A stretch of DNA of 64,000 bases, from NCBI RefSeq assembly GCF_022605725.1, contig NC_065550.1:27036262-27100261 (forward strand), read 5' to 3'. The DNA comes from Anthonomus grandis grandis. Its lineage: Eukaryota > Arthropoda > Insecta > Coleoptera > Curculionidae. Under the pieces are notes generated by a model. The model ran no database searches, was not told where the DNA came from, and was given only the letters and a program-made list of their open reading frames with translations. Position numbers and translations under genes: made by a program. Positions 1 through 14,300 of the stretch are shown here, piece after piece. Numbering within the stretch: the first letter of the stretch is position 1; every line of letters begins with the position of its first letter.

Positions 1-2240
1 AGATTCGAAAAGGTACAGTGTATATACGATATAATTCAAAAATGTGGAGAAAGGTTACAATAAATAATATGTCGTAGGATAACAAATACAGTGTGGTTCA
101 CAATTGGCGATGCATCATTGCGATCTAGGAAACTGTTGCAGAGGGTTTGAAATTTGTCTCTAGTAGAGATATTTTGAAAGCTAAAATGATGTATTTTTGA
201 AAATACTCAAACATAAATAATGACATGTATAAATAATGTGTAATAAATTGAAAAACAATAGGCATAATCTAGATTATTAATGTCGCTTAACAATATTTAA
301 AATTAATCATTCAACAAAGATCAAACTGTAATAAACACACACAAAATAATGTTGAAATGTTAACGAAAAAAAACTTCAAAATTTTATTTACTTATATATA
401 TTTTTCACATCTTCACGTATAAGCCGATAAATGTTGTTTCGTTTAAGGTTGGTGGGATTTTTCCAACTTATATAATGACTAAATCAATTTTTTGTGTTTC
501 TTTCTGGCGAATTTATATTTTTAATAAGAGAATACTAAAAAAAATACTAATTCATAAAATTACATAGGTCAAAAATGATAAAGATATTAAAAAAAATTAG
601 AGATTTGTGTGGTCTTGTATTGGGGTGATTTCCAGGGGTAAGGTGAATTAAGGGGTAGATGGTTAACTGGGTTAGCTCGCTTATTGTTTGGAATTAAATT
701 GACCTCTTAATAGTTTATTTTGAAGAGGAAAAGACCAAAAAAATTTGTGCATAACCTCAAAACTAGTTAAAAATACTTTTTTTTTAATTTTTTAGTACAT
801 AACCTTAAATATTGTGATTTTTGCAATTTTTTACTTACATTATCATAAACTCGTTTACCCACAAACCATAGAAATATATTTTTCAATTTTAGTTTTGTTA
901 TTGTGTAATGTTGCTCGATTTGTCATAAAATCATAGTTTTTGACCGCAATTAAAATTTTTTTTATATTAAAAGTGATACATTATTTAGAAAGGCATGGAA
1001 GGGCTCCTAATGGATATTAAAATCCAATATGACGTTCATTTAAAAACAAAGTTGATGATGGTTTCAAAAAAACCGAAACTTTGTAAAAATATTAAAAAAT
1101 TACACAATTAGTACGCTTTTTAAGATTGAACAATATTGAATTACTAAACATATAAGGTATTTTGCAAAATACAACAATTAGTAATATTTATTATCCTAAG
1201 ATCTTTAATAGAAATTCCATCAATTGCTATTGCATTTGTTCAAATATTTTTTTATAATATAGATATATAGCTTTCCCTTAATTTTTTAAATTTTATCTTA
1301 AGTTCTTCCTAATTTTTTTTTTTGTTAGTAAGGCAAAAATTGATTCTTTTATTAGATGTTAATTTTTTAAATGCCAGAGTTTGAATGGAAAAGAATCTTC
1401 TGCATTATTCAAGTAATCAGGCACATAGCTTTTTTTATTTTTTGTAAAATTTTGTTTCTAAGCATTTTTCCAATTTTTTACAACTTTTTTTAGTGACATT
1501 TGTTGAAAGTAAGCTACTATTTCCCTGTTTATTGCACGTTTAATGGTGTATTTTATAACTCTACTAACTTGGACTACCTTCGAATATTATCTCTGAGTTT
1601 TATTAAACTTTTATAATGGTTTTTCTTTAATATGCTTTGTTCTTACATGGTCATACTTATTAATTAAATAAGTAATAATATTTTTAATTATCGTTACTTT
1701 CTCATTGATATTATTGGTGTAGCATACATCATGCCACAGCATTTTTAAATGCTAAGGTATCGGTCATAATCGGCATATTTATTGTCATTTTTAGGTATTT
1801 AAACTTACATATGTTAAATTATGATCAGTAATACTCTAATAATACTCTAATAATGATAAGTTTTACATTCAATATTTTGACTAATAATTATTACGTCTGA
1901 GAGAATAGCCGTATTTGAAGCTGAAGCAGTGTTGATTTTAGAATCTCTTATTTTTTGATGAAGTTCGAAAGTTTCCAACAGATAAAATAAGTTTTTGGCT
2001 TGAACTTGTTTGTCTTAAAAGATCTCTTGAGTCATGTATCTGAAACCCAACTATGTCAAAACTAAAAAGGGTACAATATGTTTCGAACACGTGTCATTTT
2101 AGTTTCTTCGAAATATCTTAAAACTCATAGGTGACAAAATTCCAAACTAAACTCCATTTACATGCAAATACTATTGTCTAAAACTTCTCTCATTTAATCA
2201 TTTTTCTTTTTTCAACAGTTTAAGAGACACATTGTATACT
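1..2240. other. AT-rich non-coding DNA upstream of the first visible ABCA exon
   Basis: I see no convincing exon, RNA gene or transposon ORF here. The stretch is very AT-rich with many homopolymer runs and stops in all frames. It is most simply part of the intron that ends at 4873, but it could be flanking DNA, because the upstream part of the ABC transporter is not in the window. Positions 2231-2240 are the left copy of a target-site duplication. Confidence 0.5.
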
Positions 2241-4812
2241 AGGGTGGGTCGGTTCTCTAGGTTTTTTATGCCTGTAGTAAAAAAAGTTGCCAAATGGTCC
2301 ATAATGAATACCAATTTTTTACTTTCTTCTAATTTTATTATTTAACCCCTAAAAAAAATTTAAAAAAATATATTATTAAAGACTGCTGCTTCAAACACTC
2401 ACAAAAAATTTTATTCAATTTAAACAACGTTAAGCCTCCCCGCCAGGTAAATTTGTACGGAAATTTTTCCCTTCAAAAATTTCGTGATGAGGCTAATACT
2501 AAACTCTTTGATATTTCAAAGTGCAAATGTAGCGATTTTAACTTGTGTATTTGTGAAAAGTCATACAAAGTTCCAAGAATGGAACAAGCTTTCCTAAACG
2601 ACCAGAGAACTACACGATTAATGTCTATAGGGCAAGTAGATGCCAAAACAAGTAAAATTTTGCAGCAAAAACAAAAAAGAAAAAGCAGGGACCTCTCGCG
2701 TAATATTCCGGAGGACAAAAGTCAACAAAACATTTCATGTAATGTATCAGAAAAAAAATTGAACAAGGCAATCTATCAGATATATCAGTGCAAAGCGAAC
2801 CAGACTGTAATCCAGACTTCGAACGAACCAGAGCCGTCAACTTCTACGGGCATAACCCTCGACTTTCCAGCAAAAGCAATAGACCGAGCTGGTTTATCAA
2901 GTAGAAAAGGAGCAATGATCGCCAGTGCAGTTCTGGAAGATGTTGGATTGATATCCAAAACTAATAAGATTAGACTAGTAAGACTAGTAATAGATAATAA
3001 GACTAGTAATAGACAAGTCCAAATTAGATCAACAAAGAAAAAGGCAACGACTTGATTTACAAAAAAATATAATCAAAGATGATACTAGTCTTCAAGCTCT
3101 CTATTTTGATGGACGCAAAGATAGAACTCTTCACATTAAAAAACAGGGTGAATCGTCATCTAGGAAAATCATTGTCGAAGAACATATAGTGTTATCAAAG
3201 GAACCAGGTAGCGACTATATAGGACACGTAACACCTGAAAACGGTACTGCAGAGACCATAGCTTCAACGATTCTAAAATGTTTAACCGAAAATGAAGTAT
3301 TAGCGAGTTAGTTGCGGTTGGCTGCGATGGTACTGTCATTAACACTGGGCCTCACGGTGGTGTAATACATTTGTTGGAATTACATCTTAAACGACCTTTG
3401 CAATGGCTAATATGTCAACTACATGCAAACGAGTTGCCATTGCGACATTTGGTTCGACATCTGGACGGAAATCCCACAGGACCATTATCATTCTCGGGTT
3501 CTATCGGCAAACTTATTGAAACATGTGAGCGATTACCTGTCGTGTGCTACGAAACAATCAAAGTTAATTTGCCTGAGGTAAATTTAAAAGAATTAAGTAG
3601 CGATCAGAAATATTTATACGAGATTTGCACTGCCATATCTACTGGAAACTGTCCATCTAATTTAGCGAATAAATCTCCTGGCAAGTTATCTCACGCACGA
3701 TGGCTAACAACAGCAAATTGTATCTTGCGGGCTTTCATTGCGGTAAGAAATCCCCCGTCTAAATTAAAAGTGTTGACAGAATATATTCTGCGAGTATATG
3801 TGAAGATTTGGTTTCGAGTAAAAACTGTACCATTGTGCACATTTGGAGCTCTTTACCTTTGGCAGCTAATTCAATATTCAAGATATTTAAGTGAAGAACT
3901 TAAAGCTGTAGTTGATCCTGTAATTCAACGAAATGGCTTTTATGGCCATCCTGAAAATATTATACTAACGATGATCTTTGACTCACGTCGTCATATAAGA
4001 GAATTAGGGTACAGAAAAATATTAAGTTGCAGGTCGAATGAGAAAAAAATTCCTGTAAATTTAAATAGCACGATGAGAAAATTTCAAATTCTCAAGTTCA
4101 ATTTTGAAGCGGAATCATATATTGATTTAATAAATTGGCAAGAGTGCAAACTTACAGAGCCATCAATGACGAAGCATCTGTCTGATGAAGAAATTGAAGA
4201 ATATATTAAAACTAGCAGCTATCCAGAGGGAGATTTATGGAAGTTACCCTGCCATACGCAGGCTGTGTCAAATTAGTGACAGAGGCATCGTCGGCCGTAG
4301 GTGGGTTTACTAACAGAGATGGTTGGATACGTACAACGATAGCATCTAGAAGCCAGATGCCAAAGTTTAATACCAAATCAGACTATGAAGTAGGAAATTA
4401 GAAATTGCTCATATGGTTGGGTGGATGGGTAGGCAGGGATGGAACTCGATGGGAGCCACCTCCCGTGGTGAGTTCTGGGTTATTTTGTATCTGTTTATAT
4501 CCAAAATAGGCGAAGAGCTGCTCGTAAGTGGAAAAGTTGAAAAATGCTTGATTTTTTTAAATTTTAACAGCTGGCGGGGGGCCTAAATATGTCTACAATT
4601 TAATAATATATATTTTTTTGCATAATTAGAGGACATTACATTATTTTATAGCACAGGAAAATTATTTTCTTTTTATATTTTTTTTGTATCTTTGGGTGGG
4701 TAACGCTGATGATTTTTTTTAAAAATTTGCACTAGATTATTTTACCCAATAGCAAGTTTTTAAACCACAGGTCTGTCAAAATTAAAGAAAAAGTATAAAA
4801 ACGACCCACCCT
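2241..4812 (+). mobile_element. DNA transposon with short terminal inverted repeats and 10-bp target duplication
   Basis: The left end reads AGGGTGGGTCGGTT and the right end is its inverse, AACGACCCACCCT with one mismatch, giving terminal inverted repeats of at least 11 bp. The same 10 bp, ATTGTATACT, lies directly outside both ends (2231-2240 and 4813-4822), so this is a clean insertion of about 2.57 kb. It carries a broken plus-strand transposase-like ORF. A 9-10 bp duplication fits Mutator-like elements among known superfamilies, but I cannot assign the family from the protein. The element lies just upstream of the first visible ABCA exon (4874), with only about 50 bp left before the splice acceptor. 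Confidence 0.8.
2453..4276 (+). pseudogene. Broken transposase-like ORF of the 2241-4812 element
   Basis: Three plus-strand segments in different frames read as one protein family. The first (2453-3055) is a Cys-containing N-terminal part with LFDISKCKC. The second, from about 3078, contains YFDGRKDRTLHIKKQG. The third (3371-4276, 301 residues) contains RPLQWLICQLHANELPLRHL and VDPVIQRNGFYGHPEN. The second and third are separated by a frameshift near 3309, where reading frame is lost at a TAG. I recognise the HANELPLRHL style from many uncharacterised, high-copy arthropod proteins, so it is transposon-derived, but I cannot name a superfamily or catalytic residues. The breaks make it non-functional as read. 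Confidence is high that it is a transposon ORF and low for its family. Confidence 0.65.
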
Positions 4813-4873
4813 ATTGTATACTATTTTCATGAAATCTTTTATACAACCATAATATATATGAATTTTGTTTTAG

Positions 4874-5336
4874 GATGGCAACTTGCAGTTTTAACTCCTC
4901 CAACCCTTGTTGCATAAGCACATCCCAAGCCTGCGTAAACTTTCAAAGTTACGAATCAATTCTTAAGCCCGATATATATTTAATACTGTTGGGTGCACTA
5001 CTTTATCTATTATTAAACATAGCATTAGATAGTTATTTGCTGAAAAAAGTCATTAATTTTTTGCATCATCTATATTACACAAAAACGAAACGCACTTACT
5101 CTGAAATTGATTCGGAAAATGTTTATGGCACCTTAAGGGTAAAAGCCCTAAAGAAATCTTACTCGGGACGGGAAGTCGTGAAAAACATTTCCTTGGATCT
5201 AAAAAGGGGCGAATGTATGGGCATTTTGGGGGTGAATGGAGCGGGGAAAACTACAACTTTTAAAATGCTTACCAGGGAGGAGGTTAAGGACAACGGAACT
5301 ATTAAAATTGATGATATCAATATTGAGGATAATAAG
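4874..5336 (+). CDS. ABCA exon a: last membrane helix and Walker A
   Basis: The exon follows a TTTTAG acceptor at 4868-4873. The ATG at 4875 is in frame, but the exon is better read as internal, because an ABCA protein needs earlier exons. It encodes a Cys-rich loop, the hydrophobic stretch IYLILLGALLYLLL, and the start of NBD2 through GVNGAGKTT. It ends in phase 0 before a 56-bp intron that begins GTTTGT and ends TTTTAG. Confidence 0.9.
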
Positions 5337-8300
5337 GTTTGTTTTGCAATCGTTAAGAGTTCCAGAAACAAACTGTATGTATTTTGTTTTAGTATCTAAT
5401 GAAATTGGGTTATTGTCCCCAAAATGATGCCCTAAACTTTTCGTTAACGGCCAGAGATATTTTGAAAACTATGGCGATGCTGCGCGGTATTAGCAACAAT
5501 AAAGTGAACGTTGTAGTGGATCATTTTTTGGATATGTTTGGTGAGTTTGAATTTAGATTATTTTTCCGCGACAAAAATTTGTTTGGATGTTTGTTTCTGA
5601 TTTTTAATCGAATTTAGTTTTATAATTGAATTATTTGGTGGCAAATAAGACGCTAAAGACCTTGTTAACGTTTTGGCATATATTGGGCCATTTTGAGGAT
5701 CATACAAAGATACAGGGTAAATTTAAAATGACGCTTAGTGGTCGACTTAAACATAGGGTGGCTGGTAATGAATGCGCCAAAAAGCAATTGTAGATTAAAC
5801 TCGTCAAAATATCGATGTTAGCATAATATGCTCTAGTAAAATGTCGCTGATAATTAAGATACAGGGTCTTAAAATTGAATTTTTGAATCTCGAAGTTCTT
5901 TCTTTAAAGCTCAAGTTTTTTTTGAGATATCAATATAAAAACAAGTGATTAAACAAACTGATAGAATGATGGTTTTTGAGAAAAAAAAGGTGTACTACAT
6001 TTATTTCGGTTAAACAAAGCGTTTTCGAAATATTTACATTTAAACATTCTGTTGCATACTTAAAAAATAGTTTAACACTAAATTAAGATAACATTAATAA
6101 TGAATAAAATAATGGAAATCATCTCTTTAACAAATGTGTAAAATGTCCACCTTTCACTTCCAGGCACCTTTTTATTCCTTTCATCAAATAGTTGCCTTAC
6201 TTGGAATAAAGTTCCCTGTTTATTTCTGATAACATTGGTGAAATCATGAATTTTTTGCAATAGTTGCTTTCGTGTACGTGGAATCTATGGAAATTCACTA
6301 TCACGACCAAACCATCTGCGTGGCAACCATTTATCTAAAAAAATTGATGCTGAATAATAAAGTTTTATCGTAAATTTAAAGAAACATCATCGAGTAGATC
6401 CGGCAAATATTTTTTTTAAAACTGCAAATATTGGTTAGTCGTCATAGTTATTTTGATATAGGAAAATCTGCTCACATAACCCAACACAACCGGATCATAT
6501 TAAATATATTTACTAAGTAATAGTAATAATGAAAAATATACATTCATGTGTTTCTCTTCTCGAGAGAACACTTCCAACAACAACTAATTCTAAACTTAAC
6601 ATAATAGTGATACAACCATGCAAGTATAACATTTAAGTAATGCATAATTTTCAAATCTTAAATGCGGGAACTCAAAAGGTCCAATAATAAAATCACCGCA
6701 TATTAATAGAAAACTATTGCTGAAAATAGCGTAGACAAGTGTGGGTTTTCCAGTTCGCAAGTAAACGGGTTGTTAACCGAAATAAATGTAGTATACCTTT
6801 TTTTCTTAAAAATCAGCATTCTATCAGCGTGTGATTCAGAAACAGCGTGTGAATATGGTGCAACTAGCGCCCTTTATACTTTATCTCAAGAAATACAATA
6901 AAATCATATTCCTTAACCCCAAAAACCCCTGATTGCCCGTTTAACAGATATAAAAAGCGATATTTTACTAAGGCTTATTTGGCTCAACATCGATATTTTC
7001 ACGAGTTCAACCTAGAATTGCTGTTTGTCGTATTTATTACCGATCAGCCTGTAATTTTAAAATTTCTAGTTAAAAACACAAACATAAATAGAAAAATTAA
7101 AAATATATAAAAAATAGGTATTAATCTCATTTTCCTCAATTGAGGGCCAGAAGATTTCAAATTTCTTTAAAATTTCAAATTTTAAGGAATTTTTAAAATA
7201 TTTTGTATATTTTTTTCGGTTGTTCTTTTGATCATTTGCCTCTATTTTATTCAATTACTTTTGTACTACCTAATTAGTAAAAAAAATACCAAGTTTAAAG
7301 AAAAAGCTAGATACGTATATAGAAAAGCCTAATAGAGGTCGAAAAGTTCGAACGAAAAAATCATATTTGTTCTTTAAAAATAACCCATTTTATCCACTCA
7401 CTACCAAAAGAAGATACTAGTCTCTTTCAATAAATACTTTCAGTTTACAGCAATTTAATGTGTAACAATTTTAAAATATATGTTTTTACACATACCTACA
7501 TCTTTCCCTGGTGTTAAACTTGAGACGAAGGAAGGAGATTCTGAGGATGGCAACATATATTTTACAAACATCGATGTAAACCAAATAAAAAAAAAAGATT
7601 TCTGCTTAACCACACACATTAAAGTATGCAGGGCCATTTAAATAGTTGCAAGTACAACATAAATAAAAAATGAAAAAAATATTGAAAAGATTAATGTTAA
7701 GCATTAGTCCATTAACAATAAAAAAAAACCTCATCCTGCATTATCAACTTAATTTGAAAACTTGAAAGCTGCCAAAATACGAAAAGAGAGATAATTCAAA
7801 AGTCGATAAAAAAGACAAAATACATTTTTTCTCTTCTAATATGGTAAAAAATCATTTTAAAAATGATGTAAAAAAATATCTATAAAAATAAACAAGATCT
7901 AACTTCATAAACTAAATTAAGAAAATAGGAAAAAAAAGATAAATTGGGCCTATTGTAAGAATAATCGATGAAAACAGAAATATTAAAACATAAGTACTTG
8001 AAAAAAAGTTAAAATACCACAATCAAATATAAAAATACAATAAAAGGAACTTATAACAAAATGAAGTGTGAATACATTCAATTAAAATAATAAAAATGGT
8101 CAAGCAGATACTTGAAAGTAAAACAAAGTTTTTATTATTTATATATTAACTAATTGTATATAGCGAAAACGTGTATTATAAGGATTTGGTTACCGTTAGC
8201 CAAAAAAAAACTTCAAAAATGTTTCCAAATTTCACCAGAAATTATCGGCCCTTTTGGGTCAATTTTTTTGGAATTTAGGAATCGAATCCTTGTATACTCG

Positions 8301-11300
8301 TTAAAAAATGAAAATCTTCATTCCAGGCATTTGAAATCTTTCAAATATTTTCGTTTAATGAAAAGTCTTTAACATGTCTATAATTTGGAATGGAGTCTAA
8401 TGTCTGGAAAATAGAGGGGACTTTTCATTTTTATCTTAGCTGCTTCTAAGGTACTACAACAGCCTGAAAAAAATTGGAAATATTCACTGCCTGGAAGAAG
8501 GCTTTAAGAATGAAGAAAGAGTTAATCTTATTTTGTTTACCATTATATTTTATATTTATTTACTAATTTAAGTTTGAGCATAAAGCAATAAAAAACTTTT
8601 TAAAGGTATTTCCAGATGTCACCAGATTATCGGCTTTTTTTAGGCCAAATTTACTAATCGAATCTTTGTATATCTAATAATGAACGAAAATTTTCTTCAT
8701 TCCAAGCAGCAAATTTCCTGACATATTGTTCTCATTGTTTCATCATTGTTCTTATAATTTTGCCTAAATTTAGTGTTTAACATTGAAAAAGATTCTTCAT
8801 TGCAGGCAGTTAAGATCTTCAGGAAGGTTCGATGATTTTGATAAATGTGAATCTTTTTAAACCAAACATAATTTTAATTATTGATTAAATATATTTATAG
8901 GTCTAACAGAGTTCGCCGATATCCCATGCGAACAATACAGCGGCGGCAATAAAAGAAAACTGAGTTTCGCAGTGGCCGTCATCGGTTACCCCGATTTTAT
9001 TTTACTGGACGAACCGACCAACGGGGTCGATCCCCTCTCCAGACGAAAATTCTGGACCCTGATTAAGAAAATTAAGGAAAAACAAAACAATTCATTTATT
9101 CTTACGTCGCACAGTATGGCGGAATGTGAGGCAGTTTGTAACGAGTAAGTCCAGTTTTCATATGTAATTTTCAAAAATGTAATATCTTAAAAAAAGTAAA
9201 TAAAGTGTAATATATTTCTTATATTTATATGCTTAAAAAGTAAATATGTACGGGGTGTCCCATTAATAATGGTAAACAATTTAACAGCAAATTGCTTTAA
9301 AAAAAAATGAGGTTAAGTTAAATTTTCTTAGTCCGAAAGTCAAACACAACCAAAATGCAGGATGATAAACTTAATGTAATTATTTTTAGTTTTCGCCATA
9401 AGTTAAGCATTTATTCTCCGTTTTTACAAAATTTAAAGTATTTTTTTTTGGCAAATCTTAAGATTATGTTATAGGGGACACCACCAGGACCCTGGGACAC
9501 CCTGTATAAAAAGAAATAATTTTTAAAAAATTAATTAAATTGCAAGCAATTCAAATTTCAATAAAGTTCCAGTTATCTAAAATTCCAGTGGCTACCGCTT
9601 GAATATCTAATGCAATTTTATTTTCTCATTGTGGTAAAAATTAAAATAAGTTCAAATTCAAAGTTCTTAACAAAACAAATAGAGTTGAATTGGTTGTTCT
9701 TGTTGACTCTTTGGTTTTTGTGGGTGCAGCATTTCTAGTTCATTTCTTATTTCCAATGAAATAAATTATAATATTATTAAGAGGTTAATAAATACGGGGT
9801 AGTCCAGTTTTGATAGCAAAAACTTAACTGGCAGAAAACCTCAAAATAATATTGGTTTGTAATGTAAACTATATTCGAAAAATGCTTCGTTATCAAGATA
9901 CAGGGGTCAAAGTTCTAATTAAAACATTTCATTTTGATTACATTTTCAAATTTTAATATTTTAATACCTAGAAAATTATTCATTAAATGTTAAAAATTAC
10001 GCATAATAATAGTTTTTTTTTCAAAATTGAGGATTCCATAAATAATTTTTATTCAAAACAAAATCCCACGCATGCCCCTGGTGGAAGTAGAATAATAATA
10101 TTGCGTTTAACCAAACGTGCGAAATTTCATTTAAATATCTAAAATAGTTTTGAAAATATAATGATTTCAAATTTAAATGTTTTAATTAAAACTTCGACAT
10201 CCTGTATCTTTGTAACGAAGCATTTTTCGACTATAGTTTCTTTACAAACTGATATTATTTTCAGGTTTTCTATTCTGCCATTTAAGTTTCCACTTTCGAA
10301 ACTGGACCACCTTGTATATTAATACTACAAGAAATTTCTCTACATTTTTAATCTAATGATGATTTCAGATTTCTTTTTTTTCTCCGAAAAATCTAAATAA
10401 TTTTAGTTATAAGGATGTAATGGATAATATCAATGTAACTCTATGTATCTACCACCTTTTTTCTAACTTTATTTATTTATTATTTTATCTATTTTTGTCC
10501 TGTAGTTTAAAAATCATGAAAGCAGGAACAATTCACAAAGAAGGCACGATATCCAAACTTAAAAATGATATTGCCGGTTTCAACATAAGATTAAAACTGA
10601 AGCAAGAGAAAGACATTTCCAATGAAGTAGATGAGGTGGATGGGGTGAGTGCTCCATACGACGAAGTAGATGGCATTACAAAGAAGAATGTAAGTGAACG
10701 TTTCTTTTAATTACTAACTTATTTAAAGGTTAAAAAATGCAAATCAAAAGTCTTAAAAATCCTAAGTTTTACTCAATAGTGCTACCTGCATTTATTTACT
10801 TGGTTCATTTATTTGTATTCTCCCATGTATTTCTAAAGAATCCTGAGGATGCAGCTTTAAAACTGCGAAACCGATAACAATACAAATTAAAATGTGAAAT
10901 TTTTCAATTCTTCGTAAACAATCTAATTTATTTATTAATAAAATATTGGTTGTAGAATATATTGTTCCTCCCGGGCAAGAAAAAACCGAAACCGGTTATA
11001 GTTAAAAGTAGTTACAGCCCCGTAAAGGCATCAAAAAGAGAATCACCGGATGGTCAAAGTTCGGTAGGTTTGGACATATGTTTTTTTTTGTACTGTTATT
11101 AATTAATATCGTTTTTTAGGAGAAATATCACTTAGCAAGTTCATCAGCTGAATCTTCGTTTAGATTAAAAACAGGAGCGGAGCTGAGAGGCTTCCTTAAG
11201 CAAAAGTATACAAATGGGGAGTTCAGGGATGAACATGGGGTAAACACTTTTTTTTCTTTCTGTTATATCTCTATAATTATTTTTGGCTGCAATATTGCAT

Positions 11301-14300
11301 GTGCAGGGTCATTTCTTATGTTTACCCACCACGTCAACTTTTCTGGTTCACTGCGTACAAAAAAATATGACACAAGAAAACGTTGTATTGGTTTTTAAAT
11401 AGTATAATAAACATTAAGGCTAATCATTGTTTAAGAAAAATCAATTGTTAGGAAAATGGGATATACTAAAAATATTTATTTTTCAGTAGGATATAAGTAG
11501 AAAAATCTTAATACCGACTAGAGGTTTTCCAATAAAAGGTGAAAATTCAGATAATGAGTGGAAAATTGCAGATAGTAATTGAAATTTTCCAGAAAAGTGA
11601 AACTTTGTGGATAATATATCGCGGGTTCTTCTATAATTGATCGAAACTTTCGCCAAATTAATTTTTTGTTACAATGCAAATAACTTGTCAGAAGTTTCTG
11701 TATATGAGTATCAAATATCCAGGCACTAAGTGGAAAAATTTCAGATTCTGACTGAGGAAGTAAAGAAATGTTCAAATAATGTAATATTCAGATAGTTATT
11801 GAAGACGTTAAGGTAAAAAGGAGACATTTGCAGTCGTATAATGTGTACCTTTTTAGGTACTGTTATAAGTCTGAATAAAATTCATATATCTACATAGTAT
11901 CAAGAAATCCCAAACTAATTTTGACAAATAGTCACTTAGTATCTGGAAATTTTCAATTACTATAAGTAAATTTTAAATTAGTATTTAAAATATCTGCTCA
12001 ATATCCAGAAATGTTCACTTCAAATGCCTTGAAGAACGGCTTTAACTACCTGGAATTAATAATAAACTACTTCAAATTATTTGAAGACGTTGAAATTAAT
12101 GGAAAAAAAATCAAATGACTTGAAGACATAGAAACTAGCTTCAATTGCCTAGAATTAATGAAATAGGATTTCAGATGCCTTGAAAAAATAGCTTTAGCTA
12201 CCTAGAATTAATAATGTACTTCAATTAACTTGAAGACATGGGAAATTGTTTAAACTGCCTATAATTGAAAACTTCTATTAATCAAAAGAGACTTCAATTG
12301 CCTTGAAGAAATAATTTCAACTACCTGGAATTTATAATAAACTACATCAACTGAGTTAAAGACATTGGAAATGGCTTCAACTGCCTAAAATTAATTAAAA
12401 AAAAAACTGTGATGAAAAAAAAAATTTTGAAATGGATTTAGCTCTCTGGAATTAAGTAGATAAGCTTCAAATGCCTGTAAGAAATTAATTAGGATTGTAC
12501 AACAACTTGGTAGAAATATAGAAAGACTATAATTGCTATAAATTACTTAAGATTTTAATTCCATGGAAAGAAAAATACTTCAGTTGCTTGAAATTATTTA
12601 AAAACAAAGAAATTTAAAATTCCTGAAAGAAATGTCATTAATTAACTGCTAATAATTTAAAAGACTTTAAAGGTAAGATAAAATATTTCAACTCCCTTTA
12701 AAAAATTAAGTTTTTGAAATATATGAGAAATTTCTTCAATTATCTCTAGTTGAGAAAACAAAAGAAGTTATAATTGCTTGAACGCATTACTAACAGTTCC
12801 AGTGGAATGTAATAGAGTTAGCTGCTTAGAAGTATATTAAAAAAAGACGTCAAATCTTTTGAAGAAATGAAAAATAACTCCAACTGAAAATTATTTCAAA
12901 TGCTTGGAATTTATGTCTTACTTAGGGAGTACCACCTTCATACCTTGTTTACTAATTGTTCTAGAAAATCTATTATGAATTTTTATAACAATCATTCATG
13001 AGTTGAAAAGAATACGCATTCTATTATATGTACCAGGTACAGTTTTTAATAGACAGTTTAAAAGACAGGCTCTCTACTATTACCAGATCTAAACACCTTA
13101 TATTTTTTCTATGTAGGTCATCTTAATGTTTTAATGCGTAAAACAATCAATCAATCAATCAATATATGCTTTATTGTCATAAAAGTAAATTTGTTGACAA
13201 AGCTGTAAAAAATAAAAACATATACACAAACATGTAAAAAGGTTATTTAGCATGCTATGGTCCATCATCCTAAAGGCATTCTGCTTCCATGAATATGGTT
13301 TACCTATACCGGTAAAACCAACAACATCCCCATTCTTCAGAAATACTCCTCCAAGACTCTGAACTAAAACATACAAAGCTAATGTAATGTGAAGAGTATC
13401 AATATGTATAACACAAACAGATATTATTCACTCCCGAAATATACAATTTTATTAAATGTAAAACTGTAAAAAAAAAATGAATCACAGAAATAAATTAGGC
13501 CAAATGATATGGTGTAAAAAATATAAAGAATATACCTAAAGTCCTGCAAGAAAAAGGTAAAAATTACTAAAATCTATCCGACAAAAATTCAGTTATTTCA
13601 TAATAGCCCTTTGCAACTAAGAGTTTTTTAACACGTTTTCTAAAGAGCTTCCAGCTACCTATACCTTTAAAATCTGCACGAAGATGATTAAAGAGTTTTT
13701 TACCATCAAATATAAAAGTTCTTTTGATCAGTGAACTTGTAGGCATAGGCAAGAGCACATCATTAGCTCGTCGACTGCTATATTCACGTCTATTAGTTGT
13801 GTTCACATTTCTAAATTTCTTATGAACGAGGCAAACAGATTCCAATATAAATAAGGCAGGAAGGGTTAAGATTTTATGAGTGATAAATAGCTGTTTGCAA
13901 GACGCTCTCATACTCACATTACACAGACGTCGGATCGCTCTCTTTTGCAAAACAAAAACACTATTAAATAAGTAATGTGTGCATGCACCCCAGAAACACA
14001 AACCATACCTTAAATGGGACTCAATTAAAGAAAAATAAACATTTCTCGCCATGTCAAAATCCTCTCTGCAAACACTTTAAGAGCATAACAATTTGCTGAT
14101 ATTTTTCTACACAATTGCGTGATATGGCCCTCAAATTTTAGTTTATTATCAATAAATAAACCTAAAAATTTATTTTCGTCTAAGTTGTTTAGAATGTGAT
14201 TCTCCAAAAACACATTATTTATATTGCATTTAAAATTCATAACGCTAGTTTTTGAAATATTTAAACACAGATTGTTGGAATCACACCATTTCTTGATTTC

